From Burkholderia sp. NRF60-BP8 (lineage in GTDB: Bacteria > Pseudomonadota > Gammaproteobacteria > Burkholderiales > Burkholderiaceae): a stretch of DNA of 64,000 bases. A model generated the notes under the pieces. That model saw only the letters and a program-made list of their open reading frames with translations. It made no database searches and was not told the origin of the DNA. The stretch spans positions 1,736,001 to 1,800,000 of the forward strand of contig NZ_CP013372.1 in the NCBI RefSeq assembly GCF_001522585.2, read 5' to 3'. Position 1 is the stretch's first letter; every line of letters starts with the position of its first letter. Positions 55,505 through 63,981 of this stretch are shown piece by piece. The position numbers and the translations under genes are program-made.

Positions 55505-55525
55505 GATGACGATTGATTCGTCATC
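55505..55525. promoter_or_regulatory. Inverted repeat GATGACGA-N5-TCGTCATC upstream of TpsB gene
   Basis: Perfect 8 bp arms with a five-base loop between cysC and the TpsB gene. No T-run follows on the minus strand, so it is more likely an operator than a terminator. Confidence 0.5.
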
Positions 55526-55569
55526 CTTATCATGATCCGCGCAATGCCTTTCATGCCGTCGAGCCGAAC

Positions 55570-56217
55570 TTAGCCGCGATGCGTCGGCGCCGCCTGCGCA
55601 TCCGCTTGACAACCGAACTGCGTCACGGCGAATTGCAACAGCGTATCGACGCACGTCGCGAGCGATGCGCGGCCGGTATCGAGCGTGAGATCGGCTTTCA
55701 CCGGCGGTTCGTACGGCGCCGACACACCGGTGAATTCCGGCAGTGCGCCGCACCGCGCCTTCGCATACAGCCCTTTCGGATCCCGCGCCTCGCAGCACGC
55801 CAGCGGCGTGCTCACATACACCTCACGGAACGCCGGCCCGACGATCGCTCTCGCCGCATCGCGCATCGCCGCGAGCGGCGAAATGACCGCGACGATCGCC
55901 AGCGCGCCGGATTCGCTCGTCAGTGCCGCGACTTCCGCGATGCGCCGCACGTTTTCGAAACGGTCCTGCACCGTAAAACCGAGATCCCGATTCAGCCCCG
56001 TACGCAGCCGGTCGCCGTCGAGCACCACCGGATGCATGCGTCGTTCGCGCAGTCGCGCCGCTACCGCATCGGCCAGCGTCGTCTTGCCCGCCCCCGACAA
56101 GCCGGTGAGCCACAACACTCCGCCGGCCCGCCGTGGCGACACGCGCCGCTCGTCGCGGGGCACGTCTACCGATAAGGACGAAACGACGTCGGGAAACCCG
56201 CAACGATCGATCTTCAT
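55570..56217 (-). CDS. cysC: Adenylylsulfate kinase
   Basis: A 215-residue APS kinase. Walker A is GLSGAGKTT (39-47); further motifs are LDGDRLRTGLNRDLGF and the substrate segment DPKGLYAKARCG. It makes PAPS, the sulfuryl donor for sulfotransferases. It overlaps the TIGR03032 gene by four bases. The rest of the sulfate-assimilation genes are not here, so a dedicated role in sulfation of an exported product is possible. Confidence 0.95.
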   Translation of the reverse strand: MKIDRCGFPDVVSSLSVDVPRDERRVSPRRAGGVLWLTGLSGAGKTTLADAVAARLRERRMHPVVLDGDRLRTGLNRDLGFTVQDRFENVRRIAEVAALTSESGALAIVAVISPLAAMRDAARAIVGPAFREVYVSTPLACCEARDPKGLYAKARCGALPEFTGVSAPYEPPVKADLTLDTGRASLATCVDTLLQFAVTQFGCQADAQAAPTHRG

Positions 56218-57389
56218 CGCGCACGCTCCGCCGCCTTCGCGGGTTCGTCGTCCTCGCGCGGACGCGTCTGCCAGAAGCCGCCCTGCATCGTCACGATCGA
56301 CGGCGTCTCGGCCCATTGATGCGGGCTCAGGATTTCGGCACGCCGCACGTTCGGGATCACCTGCACGTCGAAGATCTCGTCGACGCCGTTGAAGAACTGC
56401 AGGATGCCGAGCACGTCGCCGGTGTTCGCGTCGAGCGCGGCGACCCCCGCGACCAGCGCATCCGATTCGCTTTCGATCGGCAGCCCCTGCGGGCCGCGTT
56501 TGTCGCGCAACTTCGACAGCCCGACGAACAGCACGCCCCCGTATTCGGCGAGACCGTGCGTGAAGCCCGGCAGTTTCGCGAGCACGCGCCGCGCGCCCGA
56601 CTGCGGATCGATCTGCAGCACGTGGCCGCGGCCGCCTTCGAGCACGTGCAGGCGTCCGCCGATCACGCGCGGCGAATGCGGCATCGACAGCCCCGATGCG
56701 ACGATCCGGCCGGACGGCACCTCCATCACGATGCCGCCGTCGGCCATCCCGCTGCGCCAGCCGAACGGCTCGTTGCTCATGCCGAGCGCCGTCGCGAACC
56801 GCACCTTGCCGTCGGCGAACGCCATGCCGTTCAGGTGGCAGCGATCGTCCGGCACGGTCTCCGTCACGAACGGCGGCTGCCAGATCGGCGTGAAGTTGAA
56901 ATAGCCGTCGATCACGCTGATGCAGGAATAGCGTGTGTTGACCGCGAGCACGATGTGCTTGTCGAACGCCATGTCGTGCAGGTCGAGATCGCCCGTGTAA
57001 TAGGCCATGCGCGGCACGAACATCGCGTCGTAGTGATCCGGTCGAGCAGGATAGCGCGGCGCGAGCGTCGATACGTTCGCGAACACCATCAGCTCGTGCA
57101 TCGTCGCGATCGCGAGCCGCTTGCCCGACACGGCCATCCCCATCGAGCGCGGCAACAGGCACGCGGACAGCGTGGGCACGCCGTCGTCGACGCCGATCAC
57201 GGCCACGCCGGACGGGCGGCGGCTCACGGCCAGCGAGCACCCGAGCGCCTCGAGCACCTGCAGGAAGCGCCCGGTGTCGCGCAGGTTGATGACTGGCGAC
57301 AACGCTTCCGCCTGCCGCGCCGATACGTCGTCCGTCGGCGCATCGGTTTCGCCCGCCGGCCGGATTTCCTCGAACTGTTCCACTGTCAT
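56214..57389 (-). CDS. TIGR03032/DUF4915 family protein
   Basis: A 391-residue protein that looks like a beta propeller, with repeated strands ending in short loops (GMAFADGKVRFATAL, GGRLHVLEGGRGHVLQIDP, YGGVLFVGLSKLRDKRG). It matches the TIGR03032 family, whose role is unknown but which often sits with sulfotransferases or TPR proteins. Start at MTVEQFEE. Coupled to cysC by a four-base overlap. Confidence 0.85.
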   Translation of the reverse strand: MTVEQFEEIRPAGETDAPTDDVSARQAEALSPVINLRDTGRFLQVLEALGCSLAVSRRPSGVAVIGVDDGVPTLSACLLPRSMGMAVSGKRLAIATMHELMVFANVSTLAPRYPARPDHYDAMFVPRMAYYTGDLDLHDMAFDKHIVLAVNTRYSCISVIDGYFNFTPIWQPPFVTETVPDDRCHLNGMAFADGKVRFATALGMSNEPFGWRSGMADGGIVMEVPSGRIVASGLSMPHSPRVIGGRLHVLEGGRGHVLQIDPQSGARRVLAKLPGFTHGLAEYGGVLFVGLSKLRDKRGPQGLPIESESDALVAGVAALDANTGDVLGILQFFNGVDEIFDVQVIPNVRRAEILSPHQWAETPSIVTMQGGFWQTRPREDDEPAKAAERAR

Positions 57390-57952
57390 GCACCTGTCGG
57401 CTTCACGCCGCCTGATGAGAAAAAATGCTCGCTTGCCTGCCGGCTCGATGCACGCGCATCGGTCGCGAACGGGGCCGCGTACGGCGCACCAAGTCGCAGC
57501 TCCCACTTACCTAGACGGAATGAAGCGCGCATTGCCGCAATGTTTTTTGCGTGACGTCGACCGATCCGCCGGCACGGGCAGCGGTCGACGCAAGCGGCCT
57601 GCATGCGTGCAGCCGCTCCCTCGCGCGAGATGCGGCGCATGACCTTGCGTGGCCCCCATTTCGTATACATGTCGTTGCCTGGCCGACGCGCGGCGCGTCG
57701 GCAGCCCGCCGGCAAACGAGTCGCCGTCCGGCCGGCCCGCGAGCGAAAACGCGACGGGCAGCGTGCGGCCCGACAATCCTCCGGTTTCAACCGGGAAGTT
57801 TTTGTGACATTCGACTGAAGATATTCACGAAACACGCGCGAAACACGGGGTGCGATCGTCGGGACCGTTTACGCCGCACCGCAAACCGCGAGCACGTGCG
57901 AAATCCTGCGGCTTGCAGCCGCCCGATTCGTCCTAGCTATTGAGAACGGAAC
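57390..57952. other. Divergent intergenic region without convincing gene
   Basis: 563 bp between the TIGR03032 gene and the membrane protein gene. It contains the palindrome-like CCGGTTTCAACCGG at 57781-57794 and AT-rich patches near 57800-57830 that may be promoters. Open frames here are short and Arg-rich shadows. Confidence 0.4.
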
Positions 57953-58540
57953 ATGTCAACGACAGGACACATCATGTCATTCGCCACGATGCTCGTACGG
58001 TGGCTCGCCGGGCGATTGGCCGGCGCCGCCGGCATGCCGGGCCAGCTGCATCCGCGCGCCGCCGCTCGTGCCGCGTCGAATCCGCCGCTGCGCTGGCGCT
58101 CGCCGTGGCTCGCGTGGCAACTGCTGTCGTGGTCCGTGCTCACGCTGCTCGCGCCGCCGGTCTGGACGATCGGCACGCTGCTGCTGATCAATCCGTCGAG
58201 CGATCAGCCGCTGTTCTGGGCGCTGGCGATGGCGATCGTGCCGGTCGCGAACGGGGTCGCGATCGTCGCGACGAACCAGCGGCATCACCGCACGCCGTTC
58301 ACCCGCCGCCCCGCGGTTGCAGCCCACACGTTCGCGATCGCGATGACCGTCGGCTGCACGCTGTTCGTGCTGCTGCTGTGGCGCTCGCACGCGATCGCCG
58401 ACCTGGTCGGTCCGCTTGCCGACGACGGCATGCGCCCCGCGACGCTCGCGTGCTGGGTCGCGGGGCTCGCCGCGCTGTTCGGCGTCGCGTCATCCGCGCA
58501 TGCGAGCATCGCGCATGCGTGGATGGCGTTCGAGGTGTGA
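57953..58540 (+). CDS. Multi-pass membrane protein of unknown function
   Basis: A 195-residue hydrophobic protein with about four membrane helices (around 55-75, 85-105, 122-142, 162-180). No signal peptide beyond these. A second ATG (MSFATM) is 8 codons in. It precedes the GspK-like gene by 34 bp and is probably cotranscribed. No family recognised. Confidence 0.65.
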   Translation: MSTTGHIMSFATMLVRWLAGRLAGAAGMPGQLHPRAAARAASNPPLRWRSPWLAWQLLSWSVLTLLAPPVWTIGTLLLINPSSDQPLFWALAMAIVPVANGVAIVATNQRHHRTPFTRRPAVAAHTFAIAMTVGCTLFVLLLWRSHAIADLVGPLADDGMRPATLACWVAGLAALFGVASSAHASIAHAWMAFEV

Positions 58541-58574
58541 GCGCGCCGCGCCGACACTGCGGAGGGGCACGCGG

Positions 58575-59570
58575 ATGCATCGATACGGGACGGGAAGGAC
58601 GGCATACGCACCGCGCGAACGCGGCATCGCGATCGTGACGGTGCTGCTCGTCGTCGCGCTGGCGGCCACGCTCGCGGCCAGCGTACTGTGGCGCCAGCAG
58701 GTCGCGACGCGCGACGTCGAGAACCAGCGGCTCGCGACACAGACGATGTGGATCGAGCGCGCGGCCGTCGAATGGGCACGCGCGACGCTGCGCGCGCAAA
58801 GCGCGACGTCGAACGTCACGTTCGTCGGCCAGACGTGGTCGGCGCCGGTCGCCGACGTGCAGCTCTCGGACCTGCTGCCGTCCGACGCGCTGGCGGTCAA
58901 TGCGGAGCTGTCGCGCGCGTGGATCTCGGGCAGCGTCGAGGACGCGCAGGCGCGCTTCAACCTGATGAACCTCGTGTCGCGCGCCGCGCCCGGCAAGCCG
59001 TGGCAGTCCAACGGCGAAGGCGTGCTGGCGTACCGGCGCCTGCTCGGCCAGTTGTCGCTCGATCCGGCGCTCGCGCAACCGACGGCCGACTACATGCTGC
59101 GCTCGCTGCGCGACGCGAACGGCCCGGGCGGCTGGCCGCTGCAGCTCGTGTCCGTCGACGATCTCGCACGTATTCCCGGCTACGACGCGCATGCGATCGA
59201 AGCGCTCGCGCCGTACGTCACGATCCTGCCCGACCTGACCGTCGTCAACGCGAACACCGCGACCGAACCCGTGCTCGTCGCCGCGATCCCGACGCTGTCG
59301 GCGAGCCAGGCCAAGCGGCTCGTCGACCGGCGCGCGACCGCCTACTTCGTGAGCACCGGCGACATCGCCGAATACCTGCTGCCCGCGCAGGGCGGCAACC
59401 CGACGTTGCCGGACGGCTCGGCCGTCGGCGTAAACAGCGGCTACTTCATCGTGCATTGCCGCGTGCATTCGGCGCGGATCAACGCGCGCGTGGACACGCT
59501 GATCGCACGCTACGGCAGCGGCAATTTCGCGTGGACGTCGGTGATCTGGGTGCGGCGGCTGACGAGTTGA
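58575..59570 (+). CDS. GspK-like minor pseudopilin of type II secretion
   Basis: A 331-residue protein with a pseudopilin N-terminus (RERGIAIVTVLLVVALAATLAASVLW), cleavable by a prepilin peptidase after Gly, and the GspK body (SVEDAQARFNLMNLV; TVVNANTATEPVL). GspK caps the pseudopilus tip. GGAGG precedes the start. No other gsp gene is in the window, so it is an orphan or the edge of a split cluster. Confidence 0.88.
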   Translation: MHRYGTGRTAYAPRERGIAIVTVLLVVALAATLAASVLWRQQVATRDVENQRLATQTMWIERAAVEWARATLRAQSATSNVTFVGQTWSAPVADVQLSDLLPSDALAVNAELSRAWISGSVEDAQARFNLMNLVSRAAPGKPWQSNGEGVLAYRRLLGQLSLDPALAQPTADYMLRSLRDANGPGGWPLQLVSVDDLARIPGYDAHAIEALAPYVTILPDLTVVNANTATEPVLVAAIPTLSASQAKRLVDRRATAYFVSTGDIAEYLLPAQGGNPTLPDGSAVGVNSGYFIVHCRVHSARINARVDTLIARYGSGNFAWTSVIWVRRLTS

Positions 59571-59637
59571 AGCCGGATGCGGCAGAGACGGGCGCGGCGA
59601 ACGCCGAGCCGGGCCGGCAACGTGCGGTCGGCGCCGG

Positions 59638-61272
59638 CTAATTCAGCGACGACTCGCTCAACGTCACCGGTCGCTGCCCCGGCGACGCCGCCGCATCGAA
59701 CGACAAGCGCGTGAAGCTCGTCTCGCGCACTTCGCCGAGCAGCCGGTTCCAGTCGTCGATCGACACGAGCAGCGCGATCGGCCGGTTGTACTTGGTGACC
59801 ATCACCAGTGCCTCGCCGGCGTGCCGCAGCGCCTTCGACGGATTGCTGCTGAAGTCGCGCGTCGCCATCGCGATCGTGCGCAGGCTGAACACGTTCGCGG
59901 CCGGATCGTCGCCGTTGTCGTGCAGCAGGCACTCGAGCGTCGCGGCGCGCAGCAATGCCTGCGACTTCGACGACAACCGGCTGTCGCGGCGGCGCCGCCG
60001 TTCGCTGCGCGGGTCGACGTGCACGGCGAGCATCCGCACGATCTGGCCGAGCGTCGTCGCGGGCAACCGGTCGTAACGCTGCCACCAGTCGGGCGGCAGC
60101 GCGATCATCATGCCCGCATAGGTGGCCGTGACGCCGTCGGCGATCAGCGACGGCAGGCGCGCGACGTCGCGCGCATCGAGATCGAGTGCGCCGTCAACGA
60201 CGCGCGTCATCGCGCTGAACGCGTTGTAGGCGAACGCGGCGATCCCGCTCGCCAGCAACGCCGCACGCGCGGGCACGGCGCCGAACGGCGTGCCGCCCGT
60301 CACGGACTCGAGCGCGAGCGGCAACGCGTCGCGCCAGCGTCGACGCGACAGCGCCACGATCTGCGGCGCGTCGAACCGCTCGGCCGGCAGATCGGTCAGC
60401 AGCGTGACGCTTTCGCCGGACGCCTCCGCGCCCTCCCATTCGATCTGGCGAAACGTGTCCGACGCGCCGCCTTCGCCGGACATCCCGACGGATCGTTCGC
60501 GAACGCGCCCGGCGCCGAACACGCCGGCGTCCCGCCAATCGCCGAGCGGTCGGCACGCAGTTGAACGGCCGTATTCGCGCAGCACGAACGCGCCGCCCCG
60601 GCGCGGCCAGCCGGACAGGATCGCATCCGTATCGAAGCGCCCGTCGACGATCCACAGCTCGCCGGGCCGGACCGCTTCGAGCAGCGCGCCGACGAATGCA
60701 CGCTCGTGCGACCGGCCGCGCTCGCAAGGCAGCAGGTCGACGATCATCCCGAGATCCGGGTCGTACACCGGCAGGACGCGCGCACCGCCGGCCGCCGCAT
60801 CGCGCGCCGGGTCGTCGCACGCGCGCCCGCAATCGCAACCGTCGGCTCGCGGCGCACAGGCCTCGCCAGCCCCATCGAGCACGCGCAGCCGCATCCCGTC
60901 GACGGCGCACGCACCGTCGACGCCGCGCACCGACGCGACCGGCAGCAGCAGGTCGACGCTGTCCCTGGCCAGCGCACGCCCCCAGCCGGACCGCCACCGG
61001 CTCATGCAATCGTGCAGCGCCGTCACGGCTGCGCCGAACCCCGGCGCGACGGCGCCGGCCGCATCCGGCATCCGCCGCCACGCGGCAATCGCCGCGATCG
61101 CGTCGACGGCAGCGGCGAACAGCGCCTCGCGGATCGACTCGCCGTCGGGCTCGTCGCCGGCGCCCGCCGCGGCGTCGACCCAGTCGTCGTGTAGCGCGCA
61201 TTGCAGGACGAGCCGCGCCATGATCGTCATCGGGCTCTGCTCGACGAAGCGTTCGACGATCGTGCGCATCAT
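59638..61272 (-). CDS. Degenerate IS4-type transposase fused to a Phd-like antitoxin domain
   Basis: A 544-residue protein. Residues ~120-430 follow the IS4-type DDE transposase layout: DGMRLRV (Asp125), VYDPDLGMIVDLLPCERG, GELWIVDGRFDTDAIL (Asp210), AFVLREYGR, LLTDLPAERFDA and RRRWRDA. The expected Glu of the RWxIE motif is Ala316, so it is probably not an active transposase. Residues ~463-515 (SLRTIAMATRDFSSNPSKAL then VMVTKYNRPIALLVSIDDW) look like a Phd/YefM antitoxin fold. No terminal inverted repeats or toxin seen. Start at ATGATG. Confidence 0.75.
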   Translation of the reverse strand: MMRTIVERFVEQSPMTIMARLVLQCALHDDWVDAAAGAGDEPDGESIREALFAAAVDAIAAIAAWRRMPDAAGAVAPGFGAAVTALHDCMSRWRSGWGRALARDSVDLLLPVASVRGVDGACAVDGMRLRVLDGAGEACAPRADGCDCGRACDDPARDAAAGGARVLPVYDPDLGMIVDLLPCERGRSHERAFVGALLEAVRPGELWIVDGRFDTDAILSGWPRRGGAFVLREYGRSTACRPLGDWRDAGVFGAGRVRERSVGMSGEGGASDTFRQIEWEGAEASGESVTLLTDLPAERFDAPQIVALSRRRWRDALPLALESVTGGTPFGAVPARAALLASGIAAFAYNAFSAMTRVVDGALDLDARDVARLPSLIADGVTATYAGMMIALPPDWWQRYDRLPATTLGQIVRMLAVHVDPRSERRRRRDSRLSSKSQALLRAATLECLLHDNGDDPAANVFSLRTIAMATRDFSSNPSKALRHAGEALVMVTKYNRPIALLVSIDDWNRLLGEVRETSFTRLSFDAAASPGQRPVTLSESSLN

Positions 61273-61454
61273 CGCGTTACCCCACACGGTCCGGTCGAGC
61301 GCGCGGGCCGCCGCACCGGCATGCGCTCGCGCGCGTCGAACCGCGTTCGCACTTGACGCAGCGCGATCGACCCCGCAGCATCGTGAGCGACCCGCTCCGC
61401 GCGACGCCGCGCCGTCGCGGCGGGCCACCCGCAATCAATGCACGAGGCACCGGC

Positions 61455-62267
61455 ATGTACGTAGATCCCCGCGTGGCGCACGGCCGCGCCCGGTTCGATC
61501 TGAGCGGCTCCCCGCGGCTCATCGCCGACGAGCGCCGCTGGGAAATCAGCGATGTCGTCACGCGCGGCCTCGACGATTTCAAGGGCGTGCGCAATCGCCG
61601 CAACCTGCTCCGCTTGCTCGAGCGTCAGATCGCGCCGAAACTCGTGCGCCTCGGGCTCGAACCGTACGTCGGCGCGCTCGGTCACGCAGAAGGGCTGTTC
61701 GTCCATTTCTCGACGATGAGCGCCGAGCACGGCTTGCGCGAATTCCAGCTTCAATTGACGGTGCCCGACCTCGTGCTGCGAAGTTTCGCGTCGAACGCGA
61801 TCCGGCCGCACGCGGTCGCGCGCTGCATGCAGCGCAACGGCGTGATGTCGCTTGCGGAGATCGAGCACGAGACGCGCATCGCGTTCGTCGCGGCGCGCGT
61901 GATGCGCTCGCTGGCGATCGCGGAAGGCTGGCAGCAGGTCGGCGTGCCGACGCCGCACGGGCTGTTCGTCGGCACGCTGACACCCGCGTGCGACGTCGCG
62001 ATGAATACCTATTTCCGCCCCGGCGACAACGATCGCCCGTCGCGCTGGAGCGGCTTCTCCGCCCTCTTCTCGACGATGCCGGACTGGCGCCCGGAACAGG
62101 TCCGGCACGGCGGCGAACTGCTGCAATGGATGGTCAACCATATCGTGGCCCTGCAAGAATCCGCACCGTTCGTCGAACGCTTTCCGTTTCTGCGCGAGCC
62201 GCTGCGCGATGCCGACGACCCGCTCGACGCCGCATGGACCGGCGCGCGCGCCGACCACCGTGCATGA
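61455..62267 (+). CDS. Conserved hypothetical protein
   Basis: A 270-residue cytosolic protein starting MYVDPRVAHGRARFD after a GAGG site. Segments such as FVHFSTMSAEHGLREFQLQL suggest a mixed alpha/beta fold with several His, but I recognise no family or catalytic motif. Divergent from the transposase-Phd gene and convergent with the DUF4880 gene. Confidence 0.6.
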   Translation: MYVDPRVAHGRARFDLSGSPRLIADERRWEISDVVTRGLDDFKGVRNRRNLLRLLERQIAPKLVRLGLEPYVGALGHAEGLFVHFSTMSAEHGLREFQLQLTVPDLVLRSFASNAIRPHAVARCMQRNGVMSLAEIEHETRIAFVAARVMRSLAIAEGWQQVGVPTPHGLFVGTLTPACDVAMNTYFRPGDNDRPSRWSGFSALFSTMPDWRPEQVRHGGELLQWMVNHIVALQESAPFVERFPFLREPLRDADDPLDAAWTGARADHRA

Positions 62268-62410
62268 CGGGCGATCCGGGGGCCCATTCCGGCCCCCGTT
62301 CCCCCGGTCTCCACGCCATCGCCCCTCTTCACGGCCCTCGCTCTCTCATATACAAGGTCGCAGCAGCCTCGCCTAACCCGCAGACTTTCTTGCAACGCCG
62401 ATGCGGCGCG

Positions 62411-62662
62411 TCAATGCGTGCGCGTGGGCCCGCCCGGCTCCGGGCGGCCGACCGTCTCCAGCACGGCCCACATCCAGATCAGCTCGCGCACCGTGCGTGC
62501 ATGCTCGTCGCTCTGCGCGCGCCACCGCCCGAAAGCGTCGCGTTCCCGTTCAGTCGTGTCGCCGGCGCGCAGCCACAGCAGCCAGCGCACCGCGCCCTCG
62601 CGGATCGCGTCGGCGCGCGTGTCCGCGTCGCCGGAATCCGTATCCCGTTGCGATTCGTTCAT
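62411..62662 (-). CDS. DUF4880-only protein (FecR N-terminal domain)
   Basis: An 83-residue protein. It carries AVRWLLWLRAGDTTERERDAFGRWRAQSDEHARTV, the DUF4880 module found at the N-terminus of FecR anti-sigma factors. There is no membrane helix or FecR periplasmic domain after it. It may be a free sigma-binding antagonist or the residue of a second fecR. It lies 308 bp downstream of the full FecR gene on the same strand. Confidence 0.65.
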   Translation of the reverse strand: MNESQRDTDSGDADTRADAIREGAVRWLLWLRAGDTTERERDAFGRWRAQSDEHARTVRELIWMWAVLETVGRPEPGGPTRTH

Positions 62663-62970
62663 GATCACGCCACCGCCCGAAGCTCCCTCGACACACATCC
62701 CCCCACCGCGCATCGCTGCGCGGCCGGGGCGCTTGCCACCCACGCCTCGGGTCCGACGACGCCCCACCGGGCCGTCACGCGTGACGACCCGGCGTTTGCC
62801 GGCCCTCATGGATAAGGTCGTATCGACGCGCCGTAACCCGCAGCGCGGGCAGCACCGCGGCAGGCGAAGCAACGGCCGGATGGAAACGGGAGAAAGGAAG
62901 GAAAGCGGAACGCGGGGAAAGCAGCTCGGCCCGGCTCAGCTCAGCTCAGCTCAGCTCAGCTCAGCTCAGC
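62663..62970. other. Intergenic region with microsatellite
   Basis: 308 bp between the FecR gene and the DUF4880 gene. It is mostly GC-rich, with an A/G-rich patch (62881-62920) and the pentanucleotide array at 62934-62980. No gene is visible. Confidence 0.5.
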
Positions 62971-62980
62971 TCAGCTCAGC
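62934..62980. repeat. (GCTCA)9 pentanucleotide microsatellite
   Basis: Nine perfect GCTCA units (TGAGC on the minus strand) plus a partial unit. On the minus strand the array begins in the last codons and stop (TGA) of the FecR gene. The unit of five bases makes it slippage-prone. Confidence 0.95.
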
Positions 62981-63981
62981 AGCACGATATTGCCGGGCAG
63001 GCGCGTGATGTGCGCGCCGTACAGGCGGCCGACCATGTCGATCACGTCGTCGAGCCGCGTGATCGGAAACTGCGCCTGCATTCGGTTCGCGCCGAGCGAC
63101 GCGCTGCGCAGGATGACCTTGCCGCGCCGGTAGCGGTTGATCTCGTCGACGACGTCCGACAGCGGCACGCCGTTGAACACCAGCATGCCGCGCCGCCACG
63201 CGCTGACGGCGCCCGGATCGGTCCGCGACACCGGCTGCACGCCGCGGTCGTCGTAGACGACCTGATCGTCGGCGCTCAGCGTACGCGCGCCGCGCGGATG
63301 TTCGAGCGTGACCGTGCCGGACAGGCAGGTCACGCAGACCTGCGCACCCGTACGCCGCACGTTGAAACGCGCGACCAGCGCCCGCATGCGGCCGCCGCCC
63401 GCCACCACCGTGACCGGCTGGATCGGCGTCGCGCGGCCGGCCGGCGGCGCGACCGCGTCGATCTCCGCCTCGCCCGCGACGACTTCGACGCCATGCGCGG
63501 CATCGCTCGCCGGCAGCACGTCGACGCGCGTTTGCGTATTCAGTTCGACCGTGACCCGCGACGACAGCGCGACGCTGCGCTGCTCGCCGGTACCCGTGTG
63601 GTAATCGGCCGCGATGTCGCCGAGCGACGGCCACAGCTGCAGCGGCGGCCGCACGACGAGCCACGACGCGCCCGCGGCGACCGCGAAGCCGATGAACGCG
63701 CGCCGCCCGGTGCGCATCGTGCGTTCGCGCCTGGCGACCTGTGCCCAGGCCGCGGCCGTGCGCTCCTCGTACGCGAGTTCGGTCGCGGCCGTGCGCAGCG
63801 AGCTCCAGGTGCCGCGCAGCAGATCGGCGGCTTGCGGACGATCCTTGCACCAGCGTTCGAACGCGTCGGCGTCGTCCTGGCTCGCGTCCCCCGAGCGCAG
63901 ACGCAGCAGCCACGCACTCGCTTCGTCGAGTTCGTCGTGGGCAGGTTGGGCCTGGGCTTTCGTCATCGTCCGGATGCTCAA
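62971..63981 (-). CDS. FecR-family anti-sigma factor
   Basis: A 336-residue FecR: DUF4880 module (ASAWLLRLRSGDASQDDADAFERW), a membrane helix (about 92-112), the FecR periplasmic domain (VELNTQTRVDVLP to VVYDDRG) and a C-terminal STN-like domain (GVPLSDVVDEINRYRRGKVIL). It should relay receptor occupancy to an ECF sigma factor, whose gene may lie just beyond the window. Its stop codon falls in the microsatellite. Start could also be five codons later. Confidence 0.9.
   Translation of the reverse strand: MSIRTMTKAQAQPAHDELDEASAWLLRLRSGDASQDDADAFERWCKDRPQAADLLRGTWSSLRTAATELAYEERTAAAWAQVARRERTMRTGRRAFIGFAVAAGASWLVVRPPLQLWPSLGDIAADYHTGTGEQRSVALSSRVTVELNTQTRVDVLPASDAAHGVEVVAGEAEIDAVAPPAGRATPIQPVTVVAGGGRMRALVARFNVRRTGAQVCVTCLSGTVTLEHPRGARTLSADDQVVYDDRGVQPVSRTDPGAVSAWRRGMLVFNGVPLSDVVDEINRYRRGKVILRSASLGANRMQAQFPITRLDDVIDMVGRLYGAHITRLPGNIVLLS

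Noticed and set aside
57390..57952. Short open frames in the region before the membrane protein gene.
   Set aside because: They are Arg-rich, lack ribosome sites and match no family.
59638..61272. An active IS4-family insertion sequence.
   Set aside because: The final catalytic Glu is replaced, a foreign domain is fused at the C-terminus, and I see no terminal inverted repeats or target duplications.
62934..62980. Phase variation of FecR by the GCTCA repeat.
   Set aside because: The stop codon lies in the first unit read, so changes in repeat number leave the protein unchanged.
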